The position numbers and the translations under genes were made by a program. A stretch of DNA of 64,000 nucleotides from NCBI GenBank assembly GCA_020633335.1, contig JACKDU010000006.1, forward strand, positions 186,001-250,000, in the 5' to 3' direction. Below the pieces are notes generated by a model. It searched no databases, was not told the origin of the DNA, and worked only from the letters and a program-made list of their open reading frames with translations. Numbering within the stretch: position 1 is the stretch's first letter; every line of letters starts with the position of its first letter. Below, one piece after another: positions 43,757 through 52,288 of this stretch. The DNA is from Myxococcales bacterium (lineage in GTDB: Bacteria; Myxococcota_A; Polyangia; Nannocystales; Nannocystaceae).

Positions 43757-44824
43757 TCAGGCGGCCGCGGCCGCGTGGCCCGCGACGCCCTCGAGGTCCG
43801 CGATCAGCGTGACATCGCCGAGCTCATGCGCGAGGTAGCCGGCCGCGACTGCGTGCACCCAGGCCGCCTCGAGGTGGGCCGGCGCGACCAGGGCCTCGAG
43901 GAGGCGGCGGTGGCTCTCGCCGGGCGCGTGCATGCCGGTGAGGATCCCATCGACCTGGGTCAGGGTGGTCGCGTGGTCGATCACGAGGTCGGTGATCCCT
44001 TCGCCCGGGCGGAGCTCGCCGTGCGCTCGAACGCAGCCCTCGAGGGCGCGGAGCACCGTGGTCCCGGCCGCGATCACCCGGCCGCCGCGGGCGCGGGCGC
44101 GGGCGATCGCGGCGACGGTCGCCGCCGGGATCGCGTAGCGCTCGGGGAGCGGGAGGAGGCGATCGATCGCCGGGTCGCCGGTCGACGAGAGGCCGGCCGC
44201 GTGGGTGAGCGACGCGAGCCCGACCCCGCGGCGGCGGAGCGCGTCGAGGATCGCCCAGCTCAGCGGCCGCCCGGCCGAGGGCATCTCGGCCGCCCAGGGC
44301 GGGCCCGCGAAGGCGCTCTGGACGCTCCAGAGCGCGAGGTCCTCCTCGAGGTAGGCGTACTGGATCGGCGCGCCGAAGCGGTAGAGCGCGGCCCAGAGGG
44401 CGTCGCCGTCGACGTCGAAGTCGACCGTGAGGAGGCGCGGCGCCCGGGGATCGGTCGCTACCACGGTCGCCGCGATCGACAGTCTTGATGACCCAAAGGA
44501 GAGCCGATCACCGACGCCGATCGCCGGCGGCAGCGGTCGCGCCTCGGTCGGCGTCCGCCAGCTGCCGGCGCCGAGGAGGGCCGCGCGCCAGCGCCGGCCC
44601 TCGCCGATCCCCGTCAGGCGGAGCTCGATCGCCGCCGCGCCCGGGCCCCACCCGGAGAGGGAGGCCGGCAGGGTCGCCGCGTCGTTGACGACGAGGAGAT
44701 CGCCGGGCACGAGGAGCTCGGGGAGCGCGTCGAGCTCGCGGTCGACGAGGGCGCCGCTCCGCCGATCGATCGTCAGCAGGCGCGCGTCGTCGCGGCGATC
44801 GCGGGGGCGGGTCGCGGGCCTCAT
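43757..44824 (-). CDS. Divergent QueA-family protein (tRNA ribosyltransferase-isomerase-like)
   Basis: 355 residues from ATG 44824; the longer open frame upstream is shadow within the SDR gene. The N-terminal barrel has RLLTIDRRSG, PGDLLVVNDAATLPASL and the C-terminal TIM-barrel part has AAGTTVLRALE and GITDLVIDH. These match QueA, which adds the queuosine cyclopentene precursor to tRNA using SAM. The core QueA block AAPTAGLHFT is changed to PSAGRPLSW, and the threonine-rich TLHVG block is also altered, so this is probably a paralogue with another substrate. Its start overlaps the SDR stop (ATGA), which couples the two genes. Confidence 0.75.
   Translation of the reverse strand: MRPATRPRDRRDDARLLTIDRRSGALVDRELDALPELLVPGDLLVVNDAATLPASLSGWGPGAAAIELRLTGIGEGRRWRAALLGAGSWRTPTEARPLPPAIGVGDRLSFGSSRLSIAATVVATDPRAPRLLTVDFDVDGDALWAALYRFGAPIQYAYLEEDLALWSVQSAFAGPPWAAEMPSAGRPLSWAILDALRRRGVGLASLTHAAGLSSTGDPAIDRLLPLPERYAIPAATVAAIARARARGGRVIAAGTTVLRALEGCVRAHGELRPGEGITDLVIDHATTLTQVDGILTGMHAPGESHRRLLEALVAPAHLEAAWVHAVAAGYLAHELGDVTLIADLEGVAGHAAAAA
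44488..44500 (+). repeat. Partial dispersed repeat copy in the QueA-like gene
   Basis: ATGACCCAAAGGA is the exact complement of bases 33248-33260 of the intergenic copy. It codes part of the SFGSS stretch of the QueA-like protein, at the altered region after GVGDR. Confidence 0.45.
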
Positions 44825-45600
44825 GCGGCCACCTCCTCCCGGGCGAAGGCCGCGGGATCGAGGCGGCCGCCGCTCGGCGCCCGGGCGGGGTCGCTCATGA
44901 GCCCGAGGATCGCGGCGGCGACCGCCTCCGGGCGGGCGAGGGCGCCGCGATCCGCGTCGGGGATCGCCGCCGCGTGCATCGCCGTGTCCATCTCGCCGGG
45001 ATCGATCGAGAGGAGGCGGACCCCGCGATCGGCGAGCTCGGCGGCCCAGATCCGGGTGAGGTGATCGAGCGCCGCCTTGCTCGCCGAGTAGGCGCCCCAG
45101 CTCGGGTAGGCCTCGATCGCCGCGTCCGACGAGATGTTGATGACGAGGCCGCGCCCGCGCAGCGCCATCGACCCGGCGATCGCCCGGGTGAGGCGAAAGG
45201 GGCCGACCAGGTTGGTCTGCAGGACCTCCTCGAGCGCCTCGCACTCGGTGTCGAGGAGGGGGCGGAGCGGCGTCGGCCCGAGCGCGCTGGCGTTGTTGAT
45301 CAGGAGATCGACGGGCCCGACGAGGCCGGCGGCCTGACCGGCGATCGCGTGGATCGCCCGCTTGTCGGCGATGTCGGCGACGATCGCGTGGGCCTCGCCG
45401 CCGCGGGCGCGGAGCGCCGCGCCCGCGTGGGCGCGCGCCGCCTCGCCGCGGGCGACCAGGACGACCGGGACGCCGGCGGCGGCGAGGGCCTCGGCGAGCG
45501 CGCGGCCGAGGCCCCGGCTGGCGCCGGTGACCAGCGCGGCCCGCCAGGGCGCGCCGGCGGTGGAGAGAGGTGCTTGGGTGCTGGGATCGTGGGGCTGCAT
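44821..45600 (-). CDS. Short-chain dehydrogenase/reductase
   Basis: 259 residues from ATG 45600, which has AAGGAG eight bases upstream; an in-frame ATG at 45651 lacks this. Cofactor motif VTGASRGLGRALAEAL, LINNASALG, catalytic Ser in ISSDAA and YSASKAAL give a classical SDR. NAD(P) choice and substrate are unknown. It is divergent from the XRE-cupin regulator 96 bases away and coupled to the QueA-like gene; a joint pathway controlled by that regulator is likely. Confidence 0.9.
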   Translation of the reverse strand: MQPHDPSTQAPLSTAGAPWRAALVTGASRGLGRALAEALAAAGVPVVLVARGEAARAHAGAALRARGGEAHAIVADIADKRAIHAIAGQAAGLVGPVDLLINNASALGPTPLRPLLDTECEALEEVLQTNLVGPFRLTRAIAGSMALRGRGLVINISSDAAIEAYPSWGAYSASKAALDHLTRIWAAELADRGVRLLSIDPGEMDTAMHAAAIPDADRGALARPEAVAAAILGLMSDPARAPSGGRLDPAAFAREEVAA

Positions 45601-45661
45601 GGGTGCGTCTCCTTGGGCTCGGGGACCACTCTGATGCGCCTCCGACGACAAATCATCCGTG

Positions 45662-45679
45662 TTGCCAATAGATTGTCAG
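45662..45679. promoter_or_regulatory. Imperfect palindrome in the divergent SDR / XRE-cupin gap
   Basis: TTGCCAAT-AG-ATTGTCAG pairs at 6 of 8 positions in each arm and lies 17 bases before the regulator start. The area is AT-richer than its neighbours and has the right place for an operator serving both directions. Candidate site for the XRE-cupin protein. Confidence 0.4.
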
Positions 45680-45696
45680 GGTGCCATCGTCGCGTC

Positions 45697-46251
45697 ATGG
45701 ACGACGTGGCCCTCCACCTCGGCAACAACATCCGCGAGCTCCGCGAGGGCCGCGGGCTCACCCAGGCCCAGATCTCGAGGATCGCCGCGGTCCCGCGGGC
45801 GACCTGGGCGAACCTCGAGTCGGGCGGCGCGAACCCGACCCTGGCGGTGCTGATCAAGGTCGCCGACGCGCTCCAGGTCTCGCTCGAGGAGCTGATCACC
45901 CCGCCGCGGAGCTCGTCGCGCTTCTTCCCGGCGGCGAGCCTGGCGGTCCGCACCCGCGGCAAGGTCCGGGTCCGCCGCCTCCTCCCGGAGCCGATCGCCG
46001 GCCTCGAGATCGAGCGGATGGAGCTGCCGCCGGGCGCCGGGATGACCGGGATCCCCCACACCGCCGGCACCCGCGAGTACCTGACCTGCGAGCGCGGCGA
46101 GATCCAGCTCAGCGAGTCGGGGAGGATCTGGCGCCTCGCGCCCGGCGACGTCCTCGCGTTCCGCGGCGATCAGCCCCATGGCTACCGCAACCCCGGCCGC
46201 GGCGAGGCGATCGCCTACTCGGTGATCGCCCTCGCGCCGCTCGCCGGCTAG
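45697..46251 (+). CDS. XRE-family transcription regulator with cupin sensor domain
   Basis: 184 residues from ATG 45697. The HTH (about 9-65) reads LREGRGLTQAQISRIAAVP then ATWANLESGGANPT, the usual XRE pattern. The C-terminal cupin (about 85-184) has GTREYLTCERGEI and FRGDQPHGYRNPG with a His for a metal or ligand. Such regulators bind a small effector through the cupin. It is divergent from the SDR/QueA-like pair and very likely controls it. The long open frame upstream of the start is antisense shadow of the SDR gene. Confidence 0.9.
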   Translation: MDDVALHLGNNIRELREGRGLTQAQISRIAAVPRATWANLESGGANPTLAVLIKVADALQVSLEELITPPRSSSRFFPAASLAVRTRGKVRVRRLLPEPIAGLEIERMELPPGAGMTGIPHTAGTREYLTCERGEIQLSESGRIWRLAPGDVLAFRGDQPHGYRNPGRGEAIAYSVIALAPLAG

Positions 46252-46259
46252 CGCTCCGG

Positions 46260-47516
46260 CTAGCGCATCGAGTCGAGGACGCCCCGTAGCTGGCGCCGGC
46301 TGGTCAGCACCCAGGTCGGATCGTCCGTCATCGACTTGAATTTGTTCCAGGTAGCGAGGAGCTCGCGGAGGCCGCTCTCGAGCTTGCGCCGGACCTCGCG
46401 GCGCTGCTCCTCCGAGAGGCCGTTGAGGCTGACCTCGAGGACCTTGCCGTCGCTGATCGCGAGCGCGCGCTCGCGGAGGAGGTCGTCGAAGTCGCGGCGC
46501 TGCTCCTGCCACTCGCGGGAGTGCTCTTTCCAGCGATCATCCTCCATCAGCTCCTGGACGTAGCCGCTGCCGAGGGGGCCGAAGAAGAGGTGCTCGTGCT
46601 GGCGGGCGAAGTCCTTGTAGGAGCGCTCGGCGGCCGAGAAGACCCGGGCGAGCTCGTCCTTGAGCGCCTTGCCGAGCTCGGCGGCGTCGCGGCGCTGGCC
46701 GTCGGTGAGCATCTGCTTCTCGAGGGACTCGGCGGCCTTGTTGGCGTCGGCCCAGGCCTCCTTGATCTCGGGGTAGCCGTTGTCCGCGAGGAACTCGTCG
46801 ACGATCTCGCGGGCCTCCTTGAAGCTCGCCATCACCTGCTCCTCGAGGGACAAGAGCGCGAAGATCTCGAGGCGGCGGCCGCCGAGGTCGTCGAGCGCCT
46901 TGCTCAGCGCCTTGATCCCTTGCTTGATGATGGTCTCGACGGTCCCGAGGTCGACGAACTTGAGGGCGACGCCGACGACCTCGCCGACCTGATCGACGAG
47001 CTTCGCCCGCGCGTCCTTCTCGACCTTGGCGGCGGCGTGGGCCGACTCGTTCAGGATCTTCTCGTAGGCGTCGGCGGCCTTCTTGAGCTTCTCGTCGATC
47101 TTCGCGTCCTGCTCCTTGATCCGCCGCCACTTCGCGTCGAACTCCTTCTTTGCGAGCTCGAGCGCCTCGCTCTGGGCGACCATCCGATCGCGGCGCTTGG
47201 CGACCTCGCAGCGGTAGATCCGGAGGGCGAAGGCGTGCTCCTCGGCGGCGATCGTCGCGAACCACTCGCCGCCGGCGGCCGCCCGCTCGAACTCGACGCC
47301 GACCCGGCGGATCCCGTTCATCGTGTCGTCGAGCCATTGCTTGAAGACCGGCTTGCGGCGGCCGACGTCGAGGAGCTTGGCGTGGCTGCGGAGGCGGTTC
47401 TCGCGGGCGCGGAAGTAGTTCTCGAGGATCCGGCGGAGGAGCGGGCCCTCGCGCGGATCCCAGGGCTGGGCGTCGAAGGCGGCGAGGACCTCGTTCTTGC
47501 GGGCGTCGAAGCTCAT
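46260..47516 (-). CDS. Long-helical (coiled-coil) protein of unknown function
   Basis: 418 residues from ATG 47516. Most of the protein is charged helix with heptad-like Leu/Ala spacing (about 110-165, 225-330). A short hydrophobic stretch (VGEVVGVALKFVDLGTVETI, about 178-197) could be a membrane-inserting hairpin. No catalytic motif or signal peptide. It is coupled to the PDZ-like gene by an ATGA overlap. The overall shape, long helices around one hydrophobic hairpin, recalls alpha-helical pore-forming proteins, but this is only a structural guess; it could also be a scaffold. Confidence 0.6.
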   Translation of the reverse strand: MSFDARKNEVLAAFDAQPWDPREGPLLRRILENYFRARENRLRSHAKLLDVGRRKPVFKQWLDDTMNGIRRVGVEFERAAAGGEWFATIAAEEHAFALRIYRCEVAKRRDRMVAQSEALELAKKEFDAKWRRIKEQDAKIDEKLKKAADAYEKILNESAHAAAKVEKDARAKLVDQVGEVVGVALKFVDLGTVETIIKQGIKALSKALDDLGGRRLEIFALLSLEEQVMASFKEAREIVDEFLADNGYPEIKEAWADANKAAESLEKQMLTDGQRRDAAELGKALKDELARVFSAAERSYKDFARQHEHLFFGPLGSGYVQELMEDDRWKEHSREWQEQRRDFDDLLRERALAISDGKVLEVSLNGLSEEQRREVRRKLESGLRELLATWNKFKSMTDDPTWVLTSRRQLRGVLDSMR

Positions 47517-49162
47517 CAGATCCCCCAGGCGTCGGTGATCCGCCAGGGCCCCTCGTCGAGGCGCTCGAGGGTCCAGCGGCGGTGGAGCCGGCCGTTGGTG
47601 AAGGTGCGCCAGCCCTCGCCGTCGCGGCCGATGTGGTTGATCGTGGCCCGGACCCGCTGGACCCGGGCGGGCGCCTCGGGGTCGACGCGGCCGGCCGGGA
47701 CCGCGTCGGCGTCGTGGACGACCAGCGGCGGCCTCACCCGCGCGACCTCGACGGCGTCGACCTCCTCGAGGATCCGCCGGCGGGCCGCGTCCCACACCGA
47801 GTCCGCCTCCTGCTCGCTCAAGATCCGCCAGCCGAGGTCGACGTAGGTCCAGCTCGCCCGGCCCTCGAAGCGCTCGCGCACCTTCCAGGTGGCGAAGCAG
47901 GCCCGCCAGGTGTCGACGTCGGCGACCTGGAGCGCGCGGAAGAAGACCGCGAGGACCTCCGCCGGATCGGCGTCGTCCGCCAGCGTCGGTCGCTCGGCGC
48001 CGATCAGCCGGTCGGCGCCGGCGAAGGGGCCCGGCCGATCGCCGCGGAAGTCGACGAAGAAGCGGCGCGCGGGATCGCGGGGGTCCGCGACCAGGGCGCC
48101 GAGGGGCGCCGTTCGGAGGCCTCCGACGGTGATCCCGCGGCCGGGATCGCTGACCAGCGCGAGCTTCGGCTCGACCCGGCCGACGAAGGCGATCCGCTGC
48201 TCGCTGAAGGTCGGATCGACCGCCTCGATGTAGCGATCGCGGGCGGCCCAGAGCGGGTGCATCGACGTGCCCGTGCGATCGAGGAGGTAGACCCCCTGGC
48301 TCTGGCCGATCTGGAACCACGAGCGCCGACTCTCGCGGAGGACGTCGCGGTCGCCGACCTCGGGGAGGCGGACGACCTTGCCGACGAGCGGGGTCGCGTC
48401 GTCCTCGAAGGCCCGCGGGGCCGGGAAGGGCGGCTCGTGGAGGGCGTCGCCGAGCTCGGCGAGGAGGGCCGCGAAGGCGGCGTCGGCGGCCTCGGAGACC
48501 GCCGCGGCCCGCCGCGCGCCGAGCTCTCGCCAGGCGAGATCGGCGTCGCTGAGGGTCCGCTCCTCGCCCGCGAGGAGCCGCCGGCAGCGCTCCATGTCGT
48601 CGGCGACCGCCCGGGCGAAGGGGCCGGGGTAGCGCTCGGCGAGGGCGCTCACCCGGGCGTCGCTCTCGGCGAGGCGCTCGGCGAGGGCGCGGGTGTCGTA
48701 GCCGACGGTCGCGTCCCAGCCCCCCAGGATCGTCTCCTGGAGGTCGCGGAGGCGGTCGTACCAGGAGCCCCAGGCGCTGGCGAATTCGTCCTTGGCGCTG
48801 AGCGCCGGGCCCTCGGGGGCGAGCGCCCGCTTGCCCTCGGCGTCGCGGTGGAGCGCCGGCGCGACCAGGGTCCCGGTGATCGTCAGGGCCTCGCCGTCGC
48901 GCTCGACGTGGAGCTCGACCCGGTCGCCGGCGTCGAGGCCGAGCGTCTCCCAGCGTCGGCCCTCCGAGGCGGCGCCGATCACCTGGCCGCTGGCGATGAG
49001 CGCGGGCGTGAAGGCCCCGACCGCGTCTCCGACGATCTGATCTCCGACCTCCAGGCCGCTCCCGCGGAGGCCGCTCTCCCACTCGATCCAGGTCACGATC
49101 ACGTGGCTGGCGTCGGGCTCGGGCGGCTTGCGGGTCTTGATCCGGCTGATCCCGGCCATCAC
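47516..49162 (-). CDS. PDZ-like domain protein coupled to the coiled-coil protein
   Basis: 548 residues. Residues about 20-105 look like a PDZ fold in which VTWIEWESGLRGSGLEVGD and LGLDAGDRVELHV give the two carboxylate-loop halves. The middle (115-260) is helical and Ala/Arg-rich. The C-terminal third has VFFRALQVADVDTWRACF and a final beta sheet (RTFTNGRLHRRWTLERL) that resemble an NTF2/SnoaL-like cone. No signal peptide, so cytoplasmic. I do not know the family. The downstream partner at 46260 overlaps it, so they act together. A perfect palindrome lies upstream at 49296. Confidence 0.55.
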   Translation of the reverse strand: MMAGISRIKTRKPPEPDASHVIVTWIEWESGLRGSGLEVGDQIVGDAVGAFTPALIASGQVIGAASEGRRWETLGLDAGDRVELHVERDGEALTITGTLVAPALHRDAEGKRALAPEGPALSAKDEFASAWGSWYDRLRDLQETILGGWDATVGYDTRALAERLAESDARVSALAERYPGPFARAVADDMERCRRLLAGEERTLSDADLAWRELGARRAAAVSEAADAAFAALLAELGDALHEPPFPAPRAFEDDATPLVGKVVRLPEVGDRDVLRESRRSWFQIGQSQGVYLLDRTGTSMHPLWAARDRYIEAVDPTFSEQRIAFVGRVEPKLALVSDPGRGITVGGLRTAPLGALVADPRDPARRFFVDFRGDRPGPFAGADRLIGAERPTLADDADPAEVLAVFFRALQVADVDTWRACFATWKVRERFEGRASWTYVDLGWRILSEQEADSVWDAARRRILEEVDAVEVARVRPPLVVHDADAVPAGRVDPEAPARVQRVRATINHIGRDGEGWRTFTNGRLHRRWTLERLDEGPWRITDAWGI

Positions 49163-49295
49163 GACGCTCCTCGCTCCTGCGTTGACGGCGAGGGTAGCGT
49201 GGACCGGCGCTCGACGCGAGCGGGCGCCTGGAGGGGTCTGGGACGGTGTTCCTTGAGGTCGAGGGCGGAGCGCGGGCGAAAGCGCGCGCGATCAA

Positions 49296-49327
49296 GATGA
49301 CCCCATGGTCATGTCCATGGGGTCATC
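49296..49327. repeat. Perfect inverted repeat between the Fis-type gene and the PDZ-like gene
   Basis: GATGACCCCAT and ATGGGGTCATC are 11-bp exact arms around GGTCATGTCC. Reading along the minus strand it follows the Fis-type gene and precedes the PDZ-like start by about 134 bases. No T run follows, so it is either an operator, a weak terminator or a variant of the dispersed repeat, with which it shares GATGACC and CATGTCC. Confidence 0.6.
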
Positions 49328-49351
49328 TCGGGGGCCTCGGCGGCGAGCGGG

Positions 49352-49615
49352 CTAGTTCGCGGAGCCCGAGCCGGCCGCCGCGAGGCCGCTGACGCCGACC
49401 GGGGCGACGCTGCCGTGGGCGATCGCCCGGCGCACCGGCCACTCGATCTTGTGCTTGATGATCCGCCGCTTGAGCGCGTGGCGGGTGACGCCGAGGAGGG
49501 CGGCGGCTTCGATGATCGTCCCGGCGGCGTTGAGGGCCTCGACGCAGAGCGTGCGCTCGGCGGCTTCGAGGTTGAGGGAGTCGAGGTCGAGGTGGAGGTT
49601 CGGGGTGAGGCGCAT
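49352..49615 (-). CDS. Small Fis-type helix-turn-helix protein
   Basis: 87 residues. Residues about 16-55 match the Fis/NtrC C-terminal HTH: AERTLCVEALNAAGTIIEAA then LLGVTRHALKRRIIKHKI. This DNA-binding element normally ends an enhancer-binding protein, but here it stands alone with a Gly/Ala/Ser tail. It may act as a nucleoid or regulator protein. It is oriented towards the palindrome and the PDZ-like pair. Confidence 0.78.
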   Translation of the reverse strand: MRLTPNLHLDLDSLNLEAAERTLCVEALNAAGTIIEAAALLGVTRHALKRRIIKHKIEWPVRRAIAHGSVAPVGVSGLAAAGSGSAN

Positions 49616-49701
49616 GGTGAGAGCCTAGGAGGGCCGCGTGATCTGAAGGAGACAAAGTCGCGCGCCGGGTCACGGGGGCGCGCAGGGGCTACCGGACGCC
49701 G

Positions 49702-50112
49702 CTAGGCGCCGACGATGACCACCCCGCTGAGGAAGAGCGAGGTGCAGGCGAGGACCAGGAGGAGCCCCCAGCGCTCCTCGACCAGGGCGATGACGATCCG
49801 CATGGCGACGCCGGCGACCAGCGAGAGCGCGAGCCAGAGGATCGCCGGGCTCGGGCTCGCGGGCGGGGCGTGGGAGCCCTCGATCACCAGCAGGGTCTCG
49901 CCCTCCAGGCCCGGGGCGCGGGCGCCGGGGAGGGGCGCGGCCGTGACGCGTGGGGCCGGGGCGATGGCGAGCGGGGCTTCGGCGGCCGCGGGGGCGGTCA
50001 CCGGCGGGAGCGGGCTGGCCGAGGCCGTCGCCGGCGGGGCCAGGCACACGCTGGTGAAGGCGCCGGCCACGAACATGAGGGCCGCGGCGCCGACGAGGGG
50101 GGCGAAGCGCAT
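49702..50112 (-). CDS. Small membrane protein with Pro/Ala-rich periplasmic segment
   Basis: 136 residues. An N-terminal hydrophobic segment (about 5-24) could be a signal anchor, followed by a Pro/Ala linker to about 85. Two more hydrophobic helices lie at about 88-108 and 114-134, separated by VEERWG. No known domain. It is 86 bases upstream of the Fis-type gene on the same strand. Confidence 0.5.
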   Translation of the reverse strand: MRFAPLVGAAALMFVAGAFTSVCLAPPATASASPLPPVTAPAAAEAPLAIAPAPRVTAAPLPGARAPGLEGETLLVIEGSHAPPASPSPAILWLALSLVAGVAMRIVIALVEERWGLLLVLACTSLFLSGVVIVGA

Positions 50113-50223
50113 GGGTCGCTACTACGCACCAGCCCGCGCGTCGATCTCCGGCGCTCGCCGTCGCCGCGCGGCGGGCGGCCTCGCGCCCTTGTCGGTGGTC
50201 GCCAAGGCCGCTATGTCGGGGCG

Positions 50224-51717
50224 ATGGAGGCCCTGCTCTTCCCCCACCTGGCGGCCGGCGGCGATCGGCCGGCGCTCATCGTCGACGACGTCGTCTTCAC
50301 CGGCGCGGCGCTGCGGGACGCGGTCGCCGATCACCGCGCTCGCCTCGCGGCCCTCGGGATCGCGGCGGGCGATCGCGTCGGCGTGTGGACGCAGGGATCG
50401 CCGGCGACGGCGATCGCCCTCCTGGGCAACGCCAGCGCCGGGGTGATCAGCGTCCCGCTCAACCCCAAGCTCGGCGTCCGCGAGCTCGACCACATCCTCG
50501 CCGACGCGCGCCCGCGCCTCCTCCTCGCGGCTGACCCGGCGGCGCTCGGGCCCTGGAGCCGCCCCGAGCCGCTGCTGGCGATCGACCTCGACACGCCGAG
50601 CACCGGCGCGCCAGAGGCCGCGCTCGACCCCTCGGCGCCGCTCCTCATCCTCTATACGTCGGGGACCACCGGCGCGCCGAAGGGCGCGGTGCTGACGGTC
50701 GGCAACGTGATCGCCGACCTCGACGGCCTCGCCGACGCCTGGGGCTGGGGCCCGGAGGACACGGTGGTCCACGCGCTCCCGCTCTTCCACGTCCACGGCC
50801 TGGTCCTCGGGCTCTTCGGCGCGCTGCGGGCCGGCGGCTGCCTCCGCTGGCTCCCGCGCTTCGATCCCGCGGCGCTCGCGGCGGCCCTGGGGGGCGGCGG
50901 GCGGACGATGCTCTTCGCGGTGCCGACGATGTACCACCGCCTCGCGGACCTGGCCGAAGAGTCAGATGGAATCGTCCGCGGGCTGCGGGCGGCTCGCCTC
51001 CTGATCTCGGGCTCGGCGGCGCTCTCCGCCCGCGAGCACCGGCGCCTCGCCGAGCTCTGCGGGCGCGGCGTCTACGAGCGCTACGGCCTCACCGAGACCC
51101 TGATCAACTGCGCCGTGCGGGCCGACGGCCCGCCGCTCCCGGGCCTCGTCGGCCCGCCGCTGCGGGGGATCGAGCTCCGCCTGGTGGACGACGCCCGGCG
51201 GCCGATCGACCCCGCCGACGAGGCGGCGATCGGCGAGGTCGCGGTCCGCGGCCCCAACGTCTTCGCCGGCTACTTGAACCGCCCGGAGGCGACCGCCGCG
51301 GTCGTCGACGGCGAGGGATGGTTCTACACCGGCGACCTCGCGACCCGGCGGGCGAGCGACGGGGCGATCCGGATCGTCGGTCGGCGGGCGACCGATCTGA
51401 TCAAGAGCGGCGGCTTCAAGGTCGGCGCCGGCGAGGTCGAGGCGGCGCTCCTCGAGCACCCGGAGATCCGCGAGGCGGCGGTCCTCGGGATCGCCGACGA
51501 GGATCTCGGCGAGAGGATCGTCGCCTTCGTCGTCGCCCGCGATCTGGCGCGCCCGCCCGCCGCCGACGCCCTCGTCGGCTGGGTCGCCGAACTCCTGACG
51601 CCGCACAAGCGCCCCCGCGAGGTCCACCTGATCGACGCGTTGCCGAGAAACCCGATGGGCAAGGTGCAAAAGGGGATCCTCCGCGAGCGCCACCTGCTCC
51701 GAGGTGCGGCCTCCTGA
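50224..51717 (+). CDS. Acyl-CoA synthetase (AMP-forming), malonyl-CoA synthetase-like
   Basis: 497 residues from ATG 50224. The ANL-family signatures are complete: YTSGTTGAPKGAV (P-loop), HALPLFHVHGLV, YERYGLTETL, GWFYTGDLA and the catalytic Lys in PMGKVQKG. The HVHGL and VPTMYHRLAD features fit the MatB/ACSF3 malonate-activating group, but short or other acyl acids are possible. It supplies acyl-CoA in the cytoplasm. It lies just upstream of the SWIM/VWA/MoxR module without clear coupling. Confidence 0.88.
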   Translation: MEALLFPHLAAGGDRPALIVDDVVFTGAALRDAVADHRARLAALGIAAGDRVGVWTQGSPATAIALLGNASAGVISVPLNPKLGVRELDHILADARPRLLLAADPAALGPWSRPEPLLAIDLDTPSTGAPEAALDPSAPLLILYTSGTTGAPKGAVLTVGNVIADLDGLADAWGWGPEDTVVHALPLFHVHGLVLGLFGALRAGGCLRWLPRFDPAALAAALGGGGRTMLFAVPTMYHRLADLAEESDGIVRGLRAARLLISGSAALSAREHRRLAELCGRGVYERYGLTETLINCAVRADGPPLPGLVGPPLRGIELRLVDDARRPIDPADEAAIGEVAVRGPNVFAGYLNRPEATAAVVDGEGWFYTGDLATRRASDGAIRIVGRRATDLIKSGGFKVGAGEVEAALLEHPEIREAAVLGIADEDLGERIVAFVVARDLARPPAADALVGWVAELLTPHKRPREVHLIDALPRNPMGKVQKGILRERHLLRGAAS

Positions 51718-51784
51718 CCCCACATCATCGCAGCGGGCCGCCGTTGCCGGCTCCGTCGGCCAACGTGTACGCTCCGCATCCGCC

Positions 51785-52264
51785 GTGTCGTCGTCGCCCT
51801 CTCGCTCCGTGATCAAGCCGCGTTCCCTCGCGCGCCCGCGCAAGGTCAACAAGGTCCCCTTCGTCGAGCTCTACGCCGGGCGTCTCCAGGGCGTGGTGTC
51901 GAGCGGCTCCGATCCCAACCGGGTCTACGTCTCGTACTTCGAGGCCCAGAGCGGCAACTTCTACTGCTCGACCAACAACAACCGCCCCTGCGGCGGCCTC
52001 CGGGGCTCGCCCTGCAAGCACCTGCTCGCGCTCCTCGACGAGGCCTTGTTGCAGTACGGCGCCGCCCGGGTGGTCGCCTACATGGGCCTCGGGATCGAGC
52101 CCGAGAAGGTCAAGCGCGGCGGCGATCTCCAGCGGGCGATGAAGGGCGGCCCCCACAAGGTCGAGGCCGGGATGGTCTTCAGCCGCTTCCTCACCTACCT
52201 CCACTACGTCAACCTCCCGCCGACGTCGGCGCCGATCCCCGAGATGGGCTGGTTCGTCCGCTGA
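51785..52264 (+). CDS. SWIM-like zinc-binding protein, first gene of the VWA/MoxR module
   Basis: 159 residues if started at GTG 51785; the frame opens at ATG 51704, overlapping the previous gene, and GTG 51809 is another option, so the start is uncertain. A Cys/His cluster reads C-x7-C-x7-C-x-H (YCSTNNNRPC then SPCKH, about 60-80), consistent with a SWIM-type zinc ribbon that binds protein or nucleic acid. Flanking text is VYVSYFEAQSGNF and HLLALLDEALLQYG. SWIM-like proteins occur beside MoxR and VWA genes in other bacteria, and the following four genes fit that pattern. Confidence 0.7.
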   Translation: MSSSPSRSVIKPRSLARPRKVNKVPFVELYAGRLQGVVSSGSDPNRVYVSYFEAQSGNFYCSTNNNRPCGGLRGSPCKHLLALLDEALLQYGAARVVAYMGLGIEPEKVKRGGDLQRAMKGGPHKVEAGMVFSRFLTYLHYVNLPPTSAPIPEMGWFVR

Positions 52265-52288
52265 TCCCCCACCAGAGGCCGCACGTCG

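Noticed and set aside
51704..51784. Extra N-terminal 27 codons of the SWIM-like gene
   Set aside because: They overlap the previous gene, are Ser/Arg/Pro-rich and lack a ribosome site, so GTG 51785 was preferred, though not with certainty.
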